Both the position numbers and the translations under genes were made by a program. 64,000 bases of DNA. Origin: Heloderma charlesbogerti (Eukaryota; Chordata; Lepidosauria; Squamata; Helodermatidae). Under the pieces are notes generated by a model. It was not told the DNA's origin and did not search any database. It worked only from the letters and a program-made list of their open reading frames with translations. The DNA lies in contig JANEZZ010001398.1 of NCBI GenBank assembly GCA_026122225.1, positions 62,001 through 126,000 on the forward strand, written 5' to 3'. Shown one piece after another: positions 10,087 to 20,969 of this stretch; position 1 is the first letter of the stretch; each line of letters opens with the position of its first letter.

Positions 10087-10768
10087 TAGGGATGGCGGAG
10101 AATTTCTCCCCGAATTTTCGGGGGGCCGAGCACCAACGCATTCGGCCCCCCGAAATCGGCGGTGAAATTCTCCGCCACCCCCACCACCACCCCCCCGGGA
10201 TGGGACTTACCGTAGCCGAATGTCCCTCCCGGCAGCGGGTCCTGGCGGCGGTTCGGTGGGCTTTCGGCGGGGGCGGGGATGGCAGCCGGTCTTTCAACCG
10301 GCTGCCGCCACCGCCATTACAGCTGAAGTAAAAAAAAAAAGATTTACGTAGACTACAGGGACCAAATAAGGAATGCAAATGGCGGCGCCCCATGGGGGCC
10401 GCCATTTGCGTACGCGCTTTTTTTTTTTCAAAGTCACCCGTGATAGGCTATGTAACGATTAACGTAGCCTATCACGGCTGACTTTGGAAATCTAGCCGTG
10501 ATAGGCTGCGTAAATCGTTACGTAGCCTATCACGGGGTTTTTTGTTTTTTGTTTTCACTTTCGTAGTTTGCGGCCGGGGAGATGGGGCACGTCTCCCCGG
10601 CCTGAATTTCGGGCGGGCGAGGCGGGGCGCCCCTGCCAGGCCTGAATTTCGTCCAGGTGAGGCAGGGCACCTCCCCCCCCAGCCTGAATTTCAGGGGGAG
10701 AAGCGAAGCGCCTCCCCCCCACCACGAAGCAAAGCTGCGAAAAGGTAAGTGACTTTCATACATCCCTA
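10087..10768 (+). mobile_element. Foldback copy 8 (type B)
   Basis: The TSD GTCTGATC is perfect at 10079-10086 and 10769-10776. The target is the first arm of a 5S-derived palindrome. Only the right half of the usual mirrored core survives: GATTTACGTAGACTACAGGG at about 10342, then palindromes at 10437-10475 and 10496-10535. The right donor is AAAAGGTAAGTGAC; the left is CGGTAAGT on the minus strand. Confidence 0.9.
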
Positions 10769-11287
10769 GTCTGATCTCGGATGCTAAGCGGGGTTGGCCT
10801 CTGTCAGTAGTTGGATGGGCGACCGCCTGGGAATCAGGTTTCCTGCACTGAGCAGGGGGTTGTTGTATCCCTTTAAATGAAATTAAGTTTTATCCCCTCC
10901 TATCCCCCGCTCCTGATGTTGTTTAAAAAAAAATTAAGGCATTATCCTTGCAGAATTGGGGCTTCTCCACGATGGTTTTTTTTCTAATTCAGGCATGATC
11001 TTCAAAGATTCGAAGTTGTGAAGCTCTACAACTTTGAATCTTCAAAAATCATGCCTGAATTAGGAAAAAAAAACATCACGGAGAAACCCCGATTCTGCGA
11101 GGATAATGCCTTAATTAAAAAAAAAAAAAACATCCAGAGCGGGGGATAGGAGGGGGTAAAACTTAATTTCATTTGAAGGGATACAACAACCTCCTGCTCA
11201 GTGCAGGAAGCCTGATTCCCAGGCGGTCACCCATCCAACTACTGACAGGGGCCAACCCCGCTTAGCTTCCGAGATCAGACAAGTGTG
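10769..11287. repeat. ~510-bp palindrome with a 5S rRNA-like segment in each arm
   Basis: The left arm begins GTCTGATCTCGGATGCTAAG and the right arm ends CTTCCGAGATCAGAC. Each carries the 5S-like GGATGGGCGACCGCCTGGGA or its complement. Inward of these are AAATTAAGTTTTA.CCCC and AGGCATTATCCT arms, meeting near 11020 at GAAGTTGTGAAGCTCTACAA. The arms also extend a few bases beyond the foldback (GCGCTT / AAGTGTGCGC). This is either an inverted duplication of a 5S SINE or a foldback transposon that captured 5S sequence. Confidence 0.7.
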
Positions 11288-11628
11288 CGCACATACAGCC
11301 CTTTGCTTGTTGCTGAGGAAACGGGGGCTGCTGAGGAAGCTATGCGATCAGTAGCCAGAAGAAGACATGGGGACATCAAGAGCTGTGATTGGACAGGAGG
11401 GAAATACAAACACTGCCGTATATGGACAGGCGGGGGAGGGGACCGGATATGGTAGCCAAGGTGGAAAATCAGAGCACATTAAGGGGAAATACCGGGATAT
11501 TAGGGTATTGAAAGCGGGAGCACAGAAGAGGGAAATTCCAGTTCCAATTTGAGGCGGGTACTGCGTAGTGTGAAAGGTGGGCAGTGAAACCTCATTGGAA
11601 GCGAAAAAAGGTGGTGTAGATCCAGCCC

Positions 11629-11710
11629 CAGAGAGCTTAACAGCTAAGTGGGATTTGAAACGACATCTCCCCACTCTAAGTCCAATGCTTGCTACACCAC
11701 ACCAGCTCTT
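11629..11710 (-). mobile_element. MIR-type CORE-SINE, right piece
   Basis: CAGAGAGCTTAACAGCTAAG, then GGGATTTGAAACGACATCTC and TTGCTACACCACACCAGCTC, is the tRNA-related half of a MIR on the minus strand. It continues the piece at 9815-9894. Confidence 0.65.
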
Positions 11711-12409
11711 GGCTGTACAAGTCATCTTGTTTTTGCTGTTTATACAAAGGTGTAAACTATTTATGAACAGATGTCAATTTAGAATGTGGTAGAAGATTTT
11801 AAACACACAAGATGGAGAACCTAATGGAAAGATCACATAACATGCCCCTGCCATCCTTCTAAAAATCCATTTGCATTGAATTATTAGCTTGGAGGAATGA
11901 AATATTTCTGAAAGATGATTTAATTTCACCAGGAGTTATTGGTCTGTGCTTGAAATAGGATATTGGGTTCTTTGGCACATGATTAATTGGGATGTGAAGA
12001 ATAGTGTCAGATAAGGAAGTTGTGCTTGGCCTACATTAATGATATTACAACATGGCCATTTGTTCCACTGCAAAAAGAATAGTGACATCTAGGAAACAGA
12101 AGAAAAACCAAATCCATAATACAAAACAAATTTAATACAAAACAAATTCACGACAAAAGCTAAGTCTCCCACAGTCCAATCCTTAGGTTGTCCTAGTGGA
12201 ACAAGGACAGAATTACTCCTAAATTTCCTTGCAAAACATTGCTGCAACATAGAGCATAGGGCATAGAGCATGGGTGCTGTGGGCACATTACGCTGGTGGC
12301 CTACTGCTGGTAGCACAAGGGCAAAGATGGAGGTTGTATGGAGGTGGGAGCCTTAAAATTCAGGGCTTCTTTTAAATAGTTTCCATCTCTGATATTAGCA
12401 TAACATTAC
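11711..12409. other. Unannotated stretch
   Basis: AT-rich; no gene or recognised repeat. Confidence 0.4.
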
Positions 12410-12842
12410 ACCTGGGGTTTCCATCGTGGTGCCTGCAGACACCTTTCTTGGTGCCCACCTTCCCCTCCTGCCATTTATTGTATTTAAGTTTTTTTAATCA
12501 ACACAAATTAATTCGGAGGCCTGCCATGCTGGCCGCAAAGCAAAAAGCTGCCCTCCAGCTCCAACACCATCTTTTTGGGGGTTCATAAGAGCAGTTTTGT
12601 GTTTTAGAGCTCAGACCTCACCTCTGCCTTGTACTTACAATCTCGGGCAAGTTATTTTTCTTTTAGTCACCCCATTTTGCCTTCTGGGACATGAGTGTTT
12701 TATGACTAGCCATGCCCATTATGGCAGCCATTTTATAAATCGACAAGACTGCCCCCCATGGCAGCCATTTTGTGAGAGCACACATGACACTCTCAAAATT
12801 CCAAACATGCCCACCAACCCAGAAAGGTTGGGGACCTCCGCA
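12410..12842. mobile_element. Possible degenerate hAT-like element
   Basis: The ends CACCTGGGGTTTCCATC and GAAAGGTTGGGGACCTCCG are inverted versions of a GGGGTYYCCAACC-type terminus common in vertebrate hAT non-autonomous elements. The interior has two TGGCAGCCATTTT motifs. No clear 8-bp TSD is visible. Confidence 0.35.
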
Positions 12843-13155
12843 TTACTACACCAACAAAAATAGGTGTGAAGGAAAAGCACTTCCATTGCAATCAGTTAAG
12901 GGAAAGCCTCAGAGACCTCAAGCATACACACAGATGCATCCCAGCTAAGGGCTAAATCCAGTGCCATTCATGTAGTTAGCAGTTGTTTGAATGGCTTTTA
13001 AAAAGTAAATTGCAGACACGGGATTGGGATTCTGGTGTGGGAGGTACAGGGGGTGCTGAGTTTTTGTTCCTCACTGCAGGCCTGATCCAGATTTTGGTCC
13101 CCATACTTCTGAGAGAGCAAAATTATGGCAGATATCCCCCAGGTTACAAGCACAG

Positions 13156-13241
13156 AGAGCTTTGGCTATTGAGCAGTACAGAAATGAAATGAAATGAAAA
13201 GAAAAGAAAAGAAATGAAGTGGAATGGAATGGAATGGAATG
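13156..13241 (+). repeat. L2 3' tail followed by a GAAAT/GGAAT microsatellite
   Basis: GAGCTTTGGCTATTGAGCAG is the end of the squamate-type L2 3' UTR, as at 25845 in this window. It passes directly into GAAAT, GAAAA and GGAAT pentamers to about 13241. Confidence 0.7.
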
Positions 13242-13271
13242 AGTCCCACCTAATACCAATACTCTCATGCA

Positions 13272-13322
13272 GCCTTGGTAGTAAGTCCTACCAAGTTCAA
13301 TAGGGCTTACTCCCAGGTAAGG
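13272..13322. repeat. GGGCTTACTCCCAGG MITE fragment
   Basis: AGTTCAATAGGGCTTACTCC is the conserved half of a small MITE seen more fully at 14511-14596. Related scraps occur near 38340, 42210, 43300 and 52200. Confidence 0.5.
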
Positions 13323-13968
13323 GTGTGGACAACTGCCGCCTTAAAGACCACTGTGTAGATTCAGCATGTGTTCTTATCATATGCCAACATAACCATCTCA
13401 GAGTTTCAATAAGGGTGGTACGTTAAAAACATCTTTGCATTTAACATGCAGGGTTTTGTTTTTGTTTGAATGCAAATAGCAACAGCTGGGGGCAGGGGGG
13501 CTGATCATTTTCAGGATTGCAGCAAGCACAGGGGAGGAATTTAACCCTTTCTTCCCAGCCAACTAAAATACATGCCTCTAAAGCTGCTATTTACATTGGG
13601 AGTAAATACCCCATTTGACACCAGTGTGGGGACACAGGCACAGCAAACACCAGCAGCAGAAGAGAGATTTTCCTCAGAACCATAGCAGGAAAGGAAAGAA
13701 TGAAATCCCACTTCCATGCCTGCTGAGATCCCATTAATTATCTGCCCACTCACCTCCACTGATTCTATTTGCATTTGGGGGGGGGGGGAAATGTGCACGT
13801 TAAACACAGACAGATTTAGCATCACATCTAGTGTGGCCATTAGTCTACCAGCAAAACATCTGTTTCCCTTGCTGCAGACATCTTCCAGCAAAAAGCATTA
13901 TGCTTGGGGTTGGGGATCAGAATGTTCTGAGGTATCCTCCCTTGCCCCACCCTGATGCCTGTTTCACA
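13323..13968. other. Unannotated stretch
   Basis: No gene or recognised repeat. There is a 12-base G run near 13778. Confidence 0.4.
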
Positions 13969-14224
13969 TTTTTTTATTTATTTATTTATTTTATTGCATT
14001 TCTACCCCGCCTTTTTTCCTCTTGCAAGGAACCCAAGGCGGCTTACATTATCATCCTCCTCTCCATCTTATCCTCACAACAACAACCCTGCGAGGTGGGT
14101 TGGGCTGAGAGTCTGTGACTGGCCCAAAGTCACCCAGTGAGCTTCCATGGCCGACTGGGGACTAGAACCCGGATCTCCCAGCTCCCAGTCCAACACTCTT
14201 GCCACTACACCACACTGGCTCTAC
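13969..14224 (-). mobile_element. MIR-type CORE-SINE, near complete
   Basis: Reading the minus strand: a tRNA-like head (GTGTAGTGGCAAGAG, B-box-like GGTTCTAGTCCCC), CORE (GTGACTTTGGGCCAGTCAC), then CTCACAGACTC, CCTCGCAGGGTTGTTGTTG and a 3' end with CCGCCTTGGGTTCC and (TAAA)n. This is the usual MIR layout at about 255 bp. Confidence 0.8.
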
Positions 14225-14375
14225 ATATCAAAGTGATGTCTTGCCTGCCTTACTACACAAGCCATCCTTGTGTAGTAAATGTATATTCTCCTGAAGAAGA
14301 TATAGTATGGTGTGGGGGAACTAAAACCCTGACTTCCATAGAGACATTGGACTGAAAGGAGAAAATGCTGAATTC

Positions 14376-14480
14376 ATTATTTATTTATTGTTATTTTATT
14401 CAAGCTATATCTATACTGCTTGACCATGCAGGCTCTCCAAGCGGTTTACATAAAGCCACAAACAATACAATGTAAAAACC
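14376..14480 (-). mobile_element. L2-like 3' end fragment
   Basis: ATTTATTTATTG, then CTATACTGCTTGACC and CTCTCCAAGCGGTTTACAT, resembles the 3' end of L2-type or related SINE elements on the minus strand. It is short and diverged. Confidence 0.45.
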
Positions 14481-14510
14481 AATATAAAAACAGTGACTAG
14501 TGCTTTCAGA

Positions 14511-14598
14511 GTGCAATCCTTTATATGGCTACTTAAAAGTTGTCTCACTCAGTTCAATGGGGCTTACTCCCAGGTAGATAGGTCTATTATTGCAGCCT
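14511..14598. mobile_element. ~88-bp palindromic MITE
   Basis: Starts GTGCAATCCTTTATATGG and ends TATTGCAGCC, with GTTCAATGGGGCTTACTCCC internally. Several other fragments of the family lie in the window. Confidence 0.5.
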
Positions 14599-16219
14599 CA
14601 AAGTATTTTCTGATACTTTTACTGCTAAGAGGTAAATGGAGAAATGCAAAAAAAGCCACACAAAATGGCTGATGATTGATACCTGTGCAATGTTAGAAAA
14701 GTCAGCCGTGTGTTTTATCATGTGTTGCAAAACAGCTTCAGGAACCCCACAATTCCCTGTTGAACATACCACAACAGCCAGACGTAATGAAACCGTGTGC
14801 CTTTGGCCATCCCCCCCCACACACACACACACAAGTAACACTTCATGTTAAAGGATAGGAACACCTTTGGCGTGGGGGGGGGTTAATGAAACTGTCATAA
14901 CACGAGAACATAAGCACACTTTTTGATACTATGGAAGAAAATAAAATCTAGTGCAATTCTTTTCCCAGCATGGAAACATATTTATATAAAGACATGCTTT
15001 TTGGAAAAATATAGGATTGCCAATTGCCATCAGATAGAGTTGTGCGTACATCATTTTCCATATGGAAAATAAGGAAAGAAGAATCCCATTTGTAGTGGGG
15101 TGTGAGTGTGTATTGATGCCCATTTGAAATAAACCCCATTTCTGTTTTTCTCCTGATCTCAAATAGCATGGTGGACATTGGTGTTGAAGAATTTATCAGT
15201 GTTAATAATTTACACAAAATGATTAGTATTTTTTAAACAAAAAAGTAGGAATAGAAGCTTTGTAATATTTTTAAAGAAATGCATGACTAGATAAATGATT
15301 AAATTAGACATTGGTAATTCAGTTAATAATCTCACTACATTTCTTTAGCACAGATTTTATAGCCATACTCCAGCCATAATATTTTACTCTTTTTTCTCCT
15401 TGATTAAAATTATGTCCCAACATATTGCACTGCAAAGCTCAAAGAGCTACTGCTAATTATAAATTCATTAACTATTGATCAAATTAAAGCCAAAATGGCT
15501 TGAATGTCATACATTTGCCAAGCATTAAAAAAAAAAAATAAAGAGGCCCATAATTCTAAAAAAAAGCATTAAAATGATAGTGCCTTTATAAATAAGCAAA
15601 CTAATAAAATGGGAAATATGAATTCTTAATATTAGTTCTCAGCAAGAAAATGACCTCATTCATGTTTCTAAAAAGCATGGTTAAGTGTCCTTGTGGTAGG
15701 CGTCAAAGCTATCGCTTGAAAAAGTAGAACTGGTCCAGGTAGGGTTACTTTCCAACAAAGAACTCACCAATCCAGATGTCAGTGTGTACTATGATGCTCA
15801 CTCCTGCACTGATGGTCTTTCACTTCAGTGTGGAGCTAATCTGAATGGGGAAAACCTTGCAAGCTGGGAGGTTCTGAATGGGTAGCAAAAGGTCTGGCTC
15901 ATATGAACCTCTCCCTCATGTATTAAAAACAGGCATGAGGTGGTGTAGGTGTCGCACTGGCTCACCTCCGCGCTGACAACATACACACTAGCCATGTGCC
16001 CTTGTGCCATTCAGCGGAAGTGTAAAGGGGCCCCATGAGCACACATCAGTCCATGCATAGTGCTCCTCCGCATGAGAAGGAATCCCGGGCCAACCAAGAT
16101 TCCTCATAAAAGGAAGTCCTCTTTACACTGCTGCAGAACGCTCGGCCACTGGGGGCATGGCTGGCATGTGCATCATCATGGAGGGTGGAGCTAGCTGGCA
16201 CGACCCCCTCATGCCTGCG
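14599..16219. other. Unannotated stretch
   Basis: 1.6 kb with no gene or family I recognise. It includes a short (CA)n at 14818-14832 and A-rich runs near 15530. Confidence 0.4.
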
Positions 16220-16408
16220 TGGAATGTGTGTCAGGATTTGTGCAAGATAAATCATTGGCCCATCTAAGCCAGTATTGACTACTCTCATTAGCAGTAGCTC
16301 TTTGAATCCTCAGCGCAAGGTTTACATGGGAAACACCAGGGACTGAACCTGGGATCATCTTACACATGGAAAACATGTGCCCTTCAACTGAGCTATGGCC
16401 CTTCCCTA
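16220..16408 (-). mobile_element. tRNA-derived SINE
   Basis: The minus strand reads GGGCCATAGCTCAGTTGAAG (A-box region), then GATCCCAGGTTCAGTCCC (B box), a body with AGAGCTACTGCTAATGAG, and GATGGGCCAATGATTTATC. The same SINE recurs at 57800-57992. Box A and box B are the internal Pol III promoter. Confidence 0.65.
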
Positions 16409-17136
16409 ATGTTAAAGGGAGAGCCTCCTCTGCCTCTCAGGCAGAGAGAGCCCATGGGGGACTCTAATCGGCTGCTGAAGAAACAGAATGCGCAGTACTG
16501 ACAAGCTCATTCCATCTGCCATGTCAAGGATCCACACCGTTTCTTAAAATGCTTTTTAAAAACCCACTACAGCATATTCTCACAATGTTAAGACAACAAA
16601 TTACAACATATCTTTACAGTTCATCAAATGACGGTCATCAATTCTCTGCCTCCAGCCACAGTGCTCCTGCCTCATTGCTCCTGGGCCTAGGCAGGTAGAT
16701 CTGGAAGAGACACAACTTTGAACTTCCACAACCCTGAATATAGAAGGAACCCACAGAACCCCATAATTTCCTCATTTATAATACCATAGAGTCAAGTAGA
16801 CCACAGATGTGGCTGAAGAAGAGTTCAGCGGGCAACTTGGGTCATGCCTCTTAAACAGCCCTCTAGCAGTGGACTAGAGGATGAGAAAGAATGAACTCTC
16901 TTTCACTTATTAATACTTAAAAGGTGTGGGTCCTGTTCACACACCTATACTCACCACTCAGTGAGTGCAACATCAAGTGTTGGTTTGCATGTGCGAATGA
17001 ACCATCACAGACCAAGACACCTCAGACAGTGCTTCCATATCCTCTTCCATCACTTCAAGCATAATTATTCCTGCACAGGATGGGGCTTCTTAATTTTGCT
17101 CGTTCATCAGGTGTATCAAGTCGTGATTTGTACAAT

Positions 17137-17173
<37 letters not shown>

Positions 17174-17600
17174 TTTAGGGGAAGAGTCATTATAACATAT
17201 GCCTATTATATTAATGTGTTCGCATTTTTAAATGTGACCCGGGCAAGATAGGGTTAACAAAAGTGAGTGAAAGGTGGGGGAGGAGAGAGAGAGAGAGAGA
17301 GAGAGAGAAGGGGGAATTCTGAGGTTATTAAAGGAATGAACCAACAGAACTCAAGGCCTTAGCGATTACAGAAGCTACATCTAGTGAGTGGGGTTTGAGG
17401 AACAGAATTTAGAATGGGTAGAGTAGGCATCTGGTAGGTTAGGACCAAATATAGATTGATCACAAATATATCTCTTCTTCTATTAAATACATTTGTTTGT
17501 TTTTAACTACAAAATCCTACATGTTCATTTGTCTTATTGCTCTACCATGATAAAAACATATTTCCTTGTTACGTCTCCTGTATTGGGTAGATACAGGAGA
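16409..17600. other. Unannotated stretch with microsatellites
   Basis: Contains (CA)n at 17138-17171 and (GA)n at 17283-17309. Nothing else was recognised. Confidence 0.5.
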
Positions 17601-17624
17601 AGTACATCTAGGCATATTGGGGGT

Positions 17625-18309
17625 CTCTAACCTCTTCATCATAGGGGATTGGAATGCTGAAGGAGGAAGTCAAGAAATCACTGGGATAACAAGCATGGCC
17701 TTGGTGTACAAAATGAAGCAGGAAAAAAGGCTAATAGAGTTTTGCCAAGAGAACACGCTGATCATAGCAAACACTCTTCTCCAACAGCACAAGAGGTGAC
17801 TCTACACATGGCCATCACCAGATGGTCAACATCGAAATCAGATTGATTATGTACTTTGCAGCCAAAGATGGAGAAGCTCTATACAGTCAGTCAAAACAAG
17901 ACCTGGAGCTGACTGTGGGCTGTGGCTCAGATCATGAGCTGCTTGTTGCAAAATTTCGGCTTAAATTGAAGAACGTAGGGAAAACCACTAAATCATTCAG
18001 GTATAACCTAAATCATATCCCTTATGAATATACAGTGGAGGTGACAAATAGATTTAAGAGATTAGACCTGATAGACAGAGTGCCTGAGGAACTATGGACG
18101 GAGGTAACATTGTTCAGAGGGCAGCAACTCAATCCATCCCAAAGAAAAAGAAATGCAAGAAAGCCAAGTGGCTGTCTGAGGAGGCTTTACAAGTAGCTGA
18201 TGAAAGAAGGGAAGCGAAAAGCAAGGGAGAAAGGGAAAGATATATCCAACTGAATGCAGATTTCCAGAGAATAGCTAGCAAGGAGAGACAAGAAGGCCTT
18301 CTTAAATGA
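17625..18309 (+). pseudogene. BovB endonuclease C-terminus and linker, frameshifted
   Basis: Three overlapping frames together spell the C-terminal endonuclease and linker: GDWNAEGGSQEI and FCQENTLIIANTLLQQHKR (stop near 17799), NQIDYVL and SDHELLVAKFRLKLKNVGK (17830-18196), and IPKKKKCKKAKWLSEEALQ (18094-18309). At least two indels and one stop separate them. The catalytic D-W-N triad element of APE-type nucleases is visible, but the N-terminal half of the domain is missing. Confidence 0.8.
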
Positions 18310-18312
18310 ACA

Positions 18313-19824
18313 ATGCAAAGAAATCGAAGAAACAATAGAATGGGAAAGACTAGAGATCTTTTCAAGAAAATCGGAGATCTCAAGGGAACATTTTGTGCAA
18401 AGACAGGCATGATAAAGGACAAAGAAGGCAGGGACCTAACAGAAGCAGATGAGCTTAAGAGGTGGAAAGAATACACAGAAGAACTATACAGGAAAGATCT
18501 GAATGTCCCTGATAGCCATGATAGTGTGCTCACTGAACTTGAGCCGGACATCCTCGAGAGTGAAGTCAAGTGGGCCTTAGGAAGCATTACTAACAACAAA
18601 GCTAGCAGAGATGACAGCATTCCAGCTGAGCTATTTAAGATCCTAAAAGATGATGCTGTTAAAGTGCTGCACTCACTATGCCAACAAATTTGGAACACTC
18701 AACAGTGGCCACAAGACTGGAAAAGGTCAGTTTACATTCCAATTCCAAAGAAGGGCAATGCCAAAGATTGTTCAAACTACTGCACAATTGTGCTCATTTC
18801 ACATGCCAGCAAGGTGATGCTCAAAATCCTACAAGCTAGGCTTCAGCAGCATGTGAACCGAGAACTACCAGAAGTACAAGCTGGGTTTCGAAGAGGCAGA
18901 GGAACTAGCGATGAAATCGCCAACATTCGCTGGATCATGGAGAAAGCAAGAGAATTCCAGAAAAATGTCTATTTCTGCTTCATTGACTACGCTAAAGCCT
19001 TTAATTGTGTGGATCACAACAAACTGTGGCAAATTCTTAAAGAGATGGGAGCACCAGACCACCTTACCTGTCTCCTGAGAAACCTGTACGAGGGTCAAGA
19101 AGCAACAGTAAGAACCAGACATGGAACAACCAATTGGTTCAAAATTGGGAAAGGAGTACGACAAGGCTGTATACTGTCGCCCTGCTTATTTAATTTATAT
19201 GCAGAGTACATCATGAGAAACGCCAGGTTGGATGAATCACAGGTCGGAATTAAGATTGCCAGGAGAATTATCAACCACCTCAGATACGCAGACGATACCA
19301 CCCTAATGGCAGAAAGCAAAGAGGATCTAAAGAGCCTCTTGTGGAGGGTGAAAGTGGAGAGTGCAAAAGCTGGTTTGAAACTCAACATTAAAAAAGCGAA
19401 GATCATGGCATCTGGCCCCATCACTTCCTGGCATATAGAAGGGGAAGAAATAGAAGCAGTGACGGATTTTATTTTCTTGGGCTCCAAGATCACCGCAGAC
19501 GGTGACTGTAGCCATGAAATTAAAAGACGCTTGCTCCTTGGGAGGAAAGCTATGGCAAACCTAGACAGCATAGTAAGAAGCAGAGACATCACCTTGCCAA
19601 CAAAGGTTCGTCTAATCAAAGCTATGGTTTTCCCAGTAGCAACGTATAGCTGTGAGAGCTGGACTATAAGGAAGGCTGAGCGCCGAAGAATCGATGCTTT
19701 CGAACTGTGGTGCTGGAGAAGACTCTTACGAGTCCCCTGGACTGCAAGGAGTTCAAATCAGTCAATCCTAAAGGAAATCAACCCTGAGTGCTCATTGGAA
19801 GGACAGATACTGAATCTGAAGTAG
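18313..19824 (+). pseudogene. BovB ORF2 reverse transcriptase, 503-codon open frame
   Basis: An uninterrupted 503-codon frame covers almost the whole reverse transcriptase. Visible blocks in order (residues approximate): WALGSITNNKAS and PAELFKIL (95-120), QQWPQDWKRSVYIPIPKKGN (140-160), the palm motif A FCFIDYAKAFNCVDH (about 221-235), motif B GVRQGCILSPCLFNLY (about 283-298), catalytic motif C YADDTTLMAES (about 325-335), and the C-terminal FELWCWRRLLRVPWTARSS (about 463-481). Both motif-C aspartates and the motif-A aspartate are present. The upstream reading frames are shifted, so the endonuclease is detached, and the last three codons before the stop lie at the foldback junction. It was probably functional recently; codon choice matches the other BovB copies. 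Confidence 0.9.
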
Positions 19825-20710
19825 GGTTGGTGGAGAATTTCTCCCCGAAACTTCGGGGGCCGAGCGCCAATGTGTTCGGCCCCCCGAACAAGTTTCGGGG
19901 AGAAATTCTCCACACACCCCCACACCCCACACCCCCCCGGGACGGGACTTACCTTTGGCGAATGTCCCTCCCGGCAGCGGGTCCGGCCGGCGGTTTGGCG
20001 GGTGTTCACCCGGGGCAGGAGCGGCAGCCGGTCTTTCGACCGGCTGCTGCCGCCGCCATTCCAATCAAAGAAAAAAAAACGCCCCCGTGATAGGCTACGT
20101 GACGATTAACGTAGCCTATCACGGCTAGATCTGCAAAGTCAGCCGTGATAGGCTACGTAAATCATCACGTAGCCTATCACGGGTGACTTTAAAAAAAAAA
20201 AAAAAAAAGCACGTACGGATAATGGCGGCCCCCATAGGGAGCCGCCATTCGCGTTCCTTATTTGGTCGCTGTAGTCTACGTAAATCTCTACGTAAATCTA
20301 CGTAAAGCAACGAATCTTTACGTAGACGACAGCGACCAAATAAGGAATGGGAATGGCGGCTCCCTATGGGGGCCGCCATTATCCGTACACGCTTTTTTTT
20401 TTTTTTAAGTCACCCGTGATAGGCTACGAGACGATTAACGTAGCCTATCACGGCTGACTTTGCAGATCTAGCCGTGATAGGCTACGTTAATCGTCACGTA
20501 GCCTATCACGGAGGCGTTATGTTTTGTGTTTTAAAACTTTTTAGTTCGTGGCCGGGCGAGGCGGGAAGCCTCCCCCCTGGCCTGAATTTTGGCCGGGCGA
20601 GGCGGGAAGCCTCCCCTCCCGGCCTGAACTTCACGGGGGGAGCAACGAAGCGCCTCCCCCCCACCGCGAACAAGCTTCGAGGACAGGTAAGTGACTTTCG
20701 TCCATCCCTA
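19822..20710 (+). mobile_element. Foldback copy 9 (type B)
   Basis: Inserted in the BovB frame. The flanks ATCTGAAG (19814-19821) and AATTCTGAAG (20711-20720) are a target duplication disturbed by a small indel. The core 20088-20510 mirrors around about 20295 and parallels copy 4 unit for unit. The central unit has expanded: CTACGTAAATCTCTACGTAA is followed by a second CTACGTAAAGC before the closing arm. Donors: AAAGGTAAGT (minus) near 19947 and ACAGGTAAGTGAC (plus) near 20683. Confidence 0.88.
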
Positions 20711-20969
20711 AATTCTGAAGCTCAAATATTTTGGCCACCTAATGCGAAGAGAAAACTCCCTGGAAAAGACCCTGATGCTGGGAAAGATTGAAGGCAAATG
20801 GAGAAGGGGACAGAAGAGGATGAGATGGCTAGATAGCATCACCGATGCAATGAAAATGAACTTGAGCACACTCTGGGAGAGAGCAAAGGACAGGAAGGCC
20901 TAGCATGCTATGGTCCATGGGGTCACGAAGAGTCGGACACGACTTCATGACTGAACAACAACAACAACC

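Larger units (their letters stand above)
9895..11628. mobile_element. DNA transposon with GATCTACA termini, carrying nested inserts
   Basis: It separates the two halves of a MIR. The ends are GGGCCGATCTACATTG and, inverted, GGGGCTGGATCTACACC. A CCCAG shared by both junctions may be the target duplication. It contains no coding frame of note. Inside it lie a 5S-containing palindrome and a foldback, so its own length is about 500-1050 bp, depending on whether the palindrome is part of it. The superfamily is unclear. Confidence 0.5.
17610..20969 (+). mobile_element. RTE/BovB LINE, 5'-truncated, with a foldback insertion
   Basis: The most complete LINE here. It starts inside the AP-endonuclease domain (IIGDWNAEGG at about 17640; NQIDYVL in another frame near 17838), runs through the reverse transcriptase, is interrupted at 19822-20710 by a foldback, and finishes with MLGKIEG and GTCACGAAGAGTCGGACACG, then GACTGAACAACAACAACAAC. 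That terminal sequence and ACA tail are diagnostic of BovB in squamates and ruminants. Frames shift at least twice before 18313, and the last part has an in-frame TAG near 20901, so it is inactive. Confidence 0.92.

Noticed and set aside
10769..10862. A functional 5S rRNA gene
   Set aside because: Only the internal half of 5S is present, diverged, and mirrored in a palindrome; the 5' part and terminator are missing.
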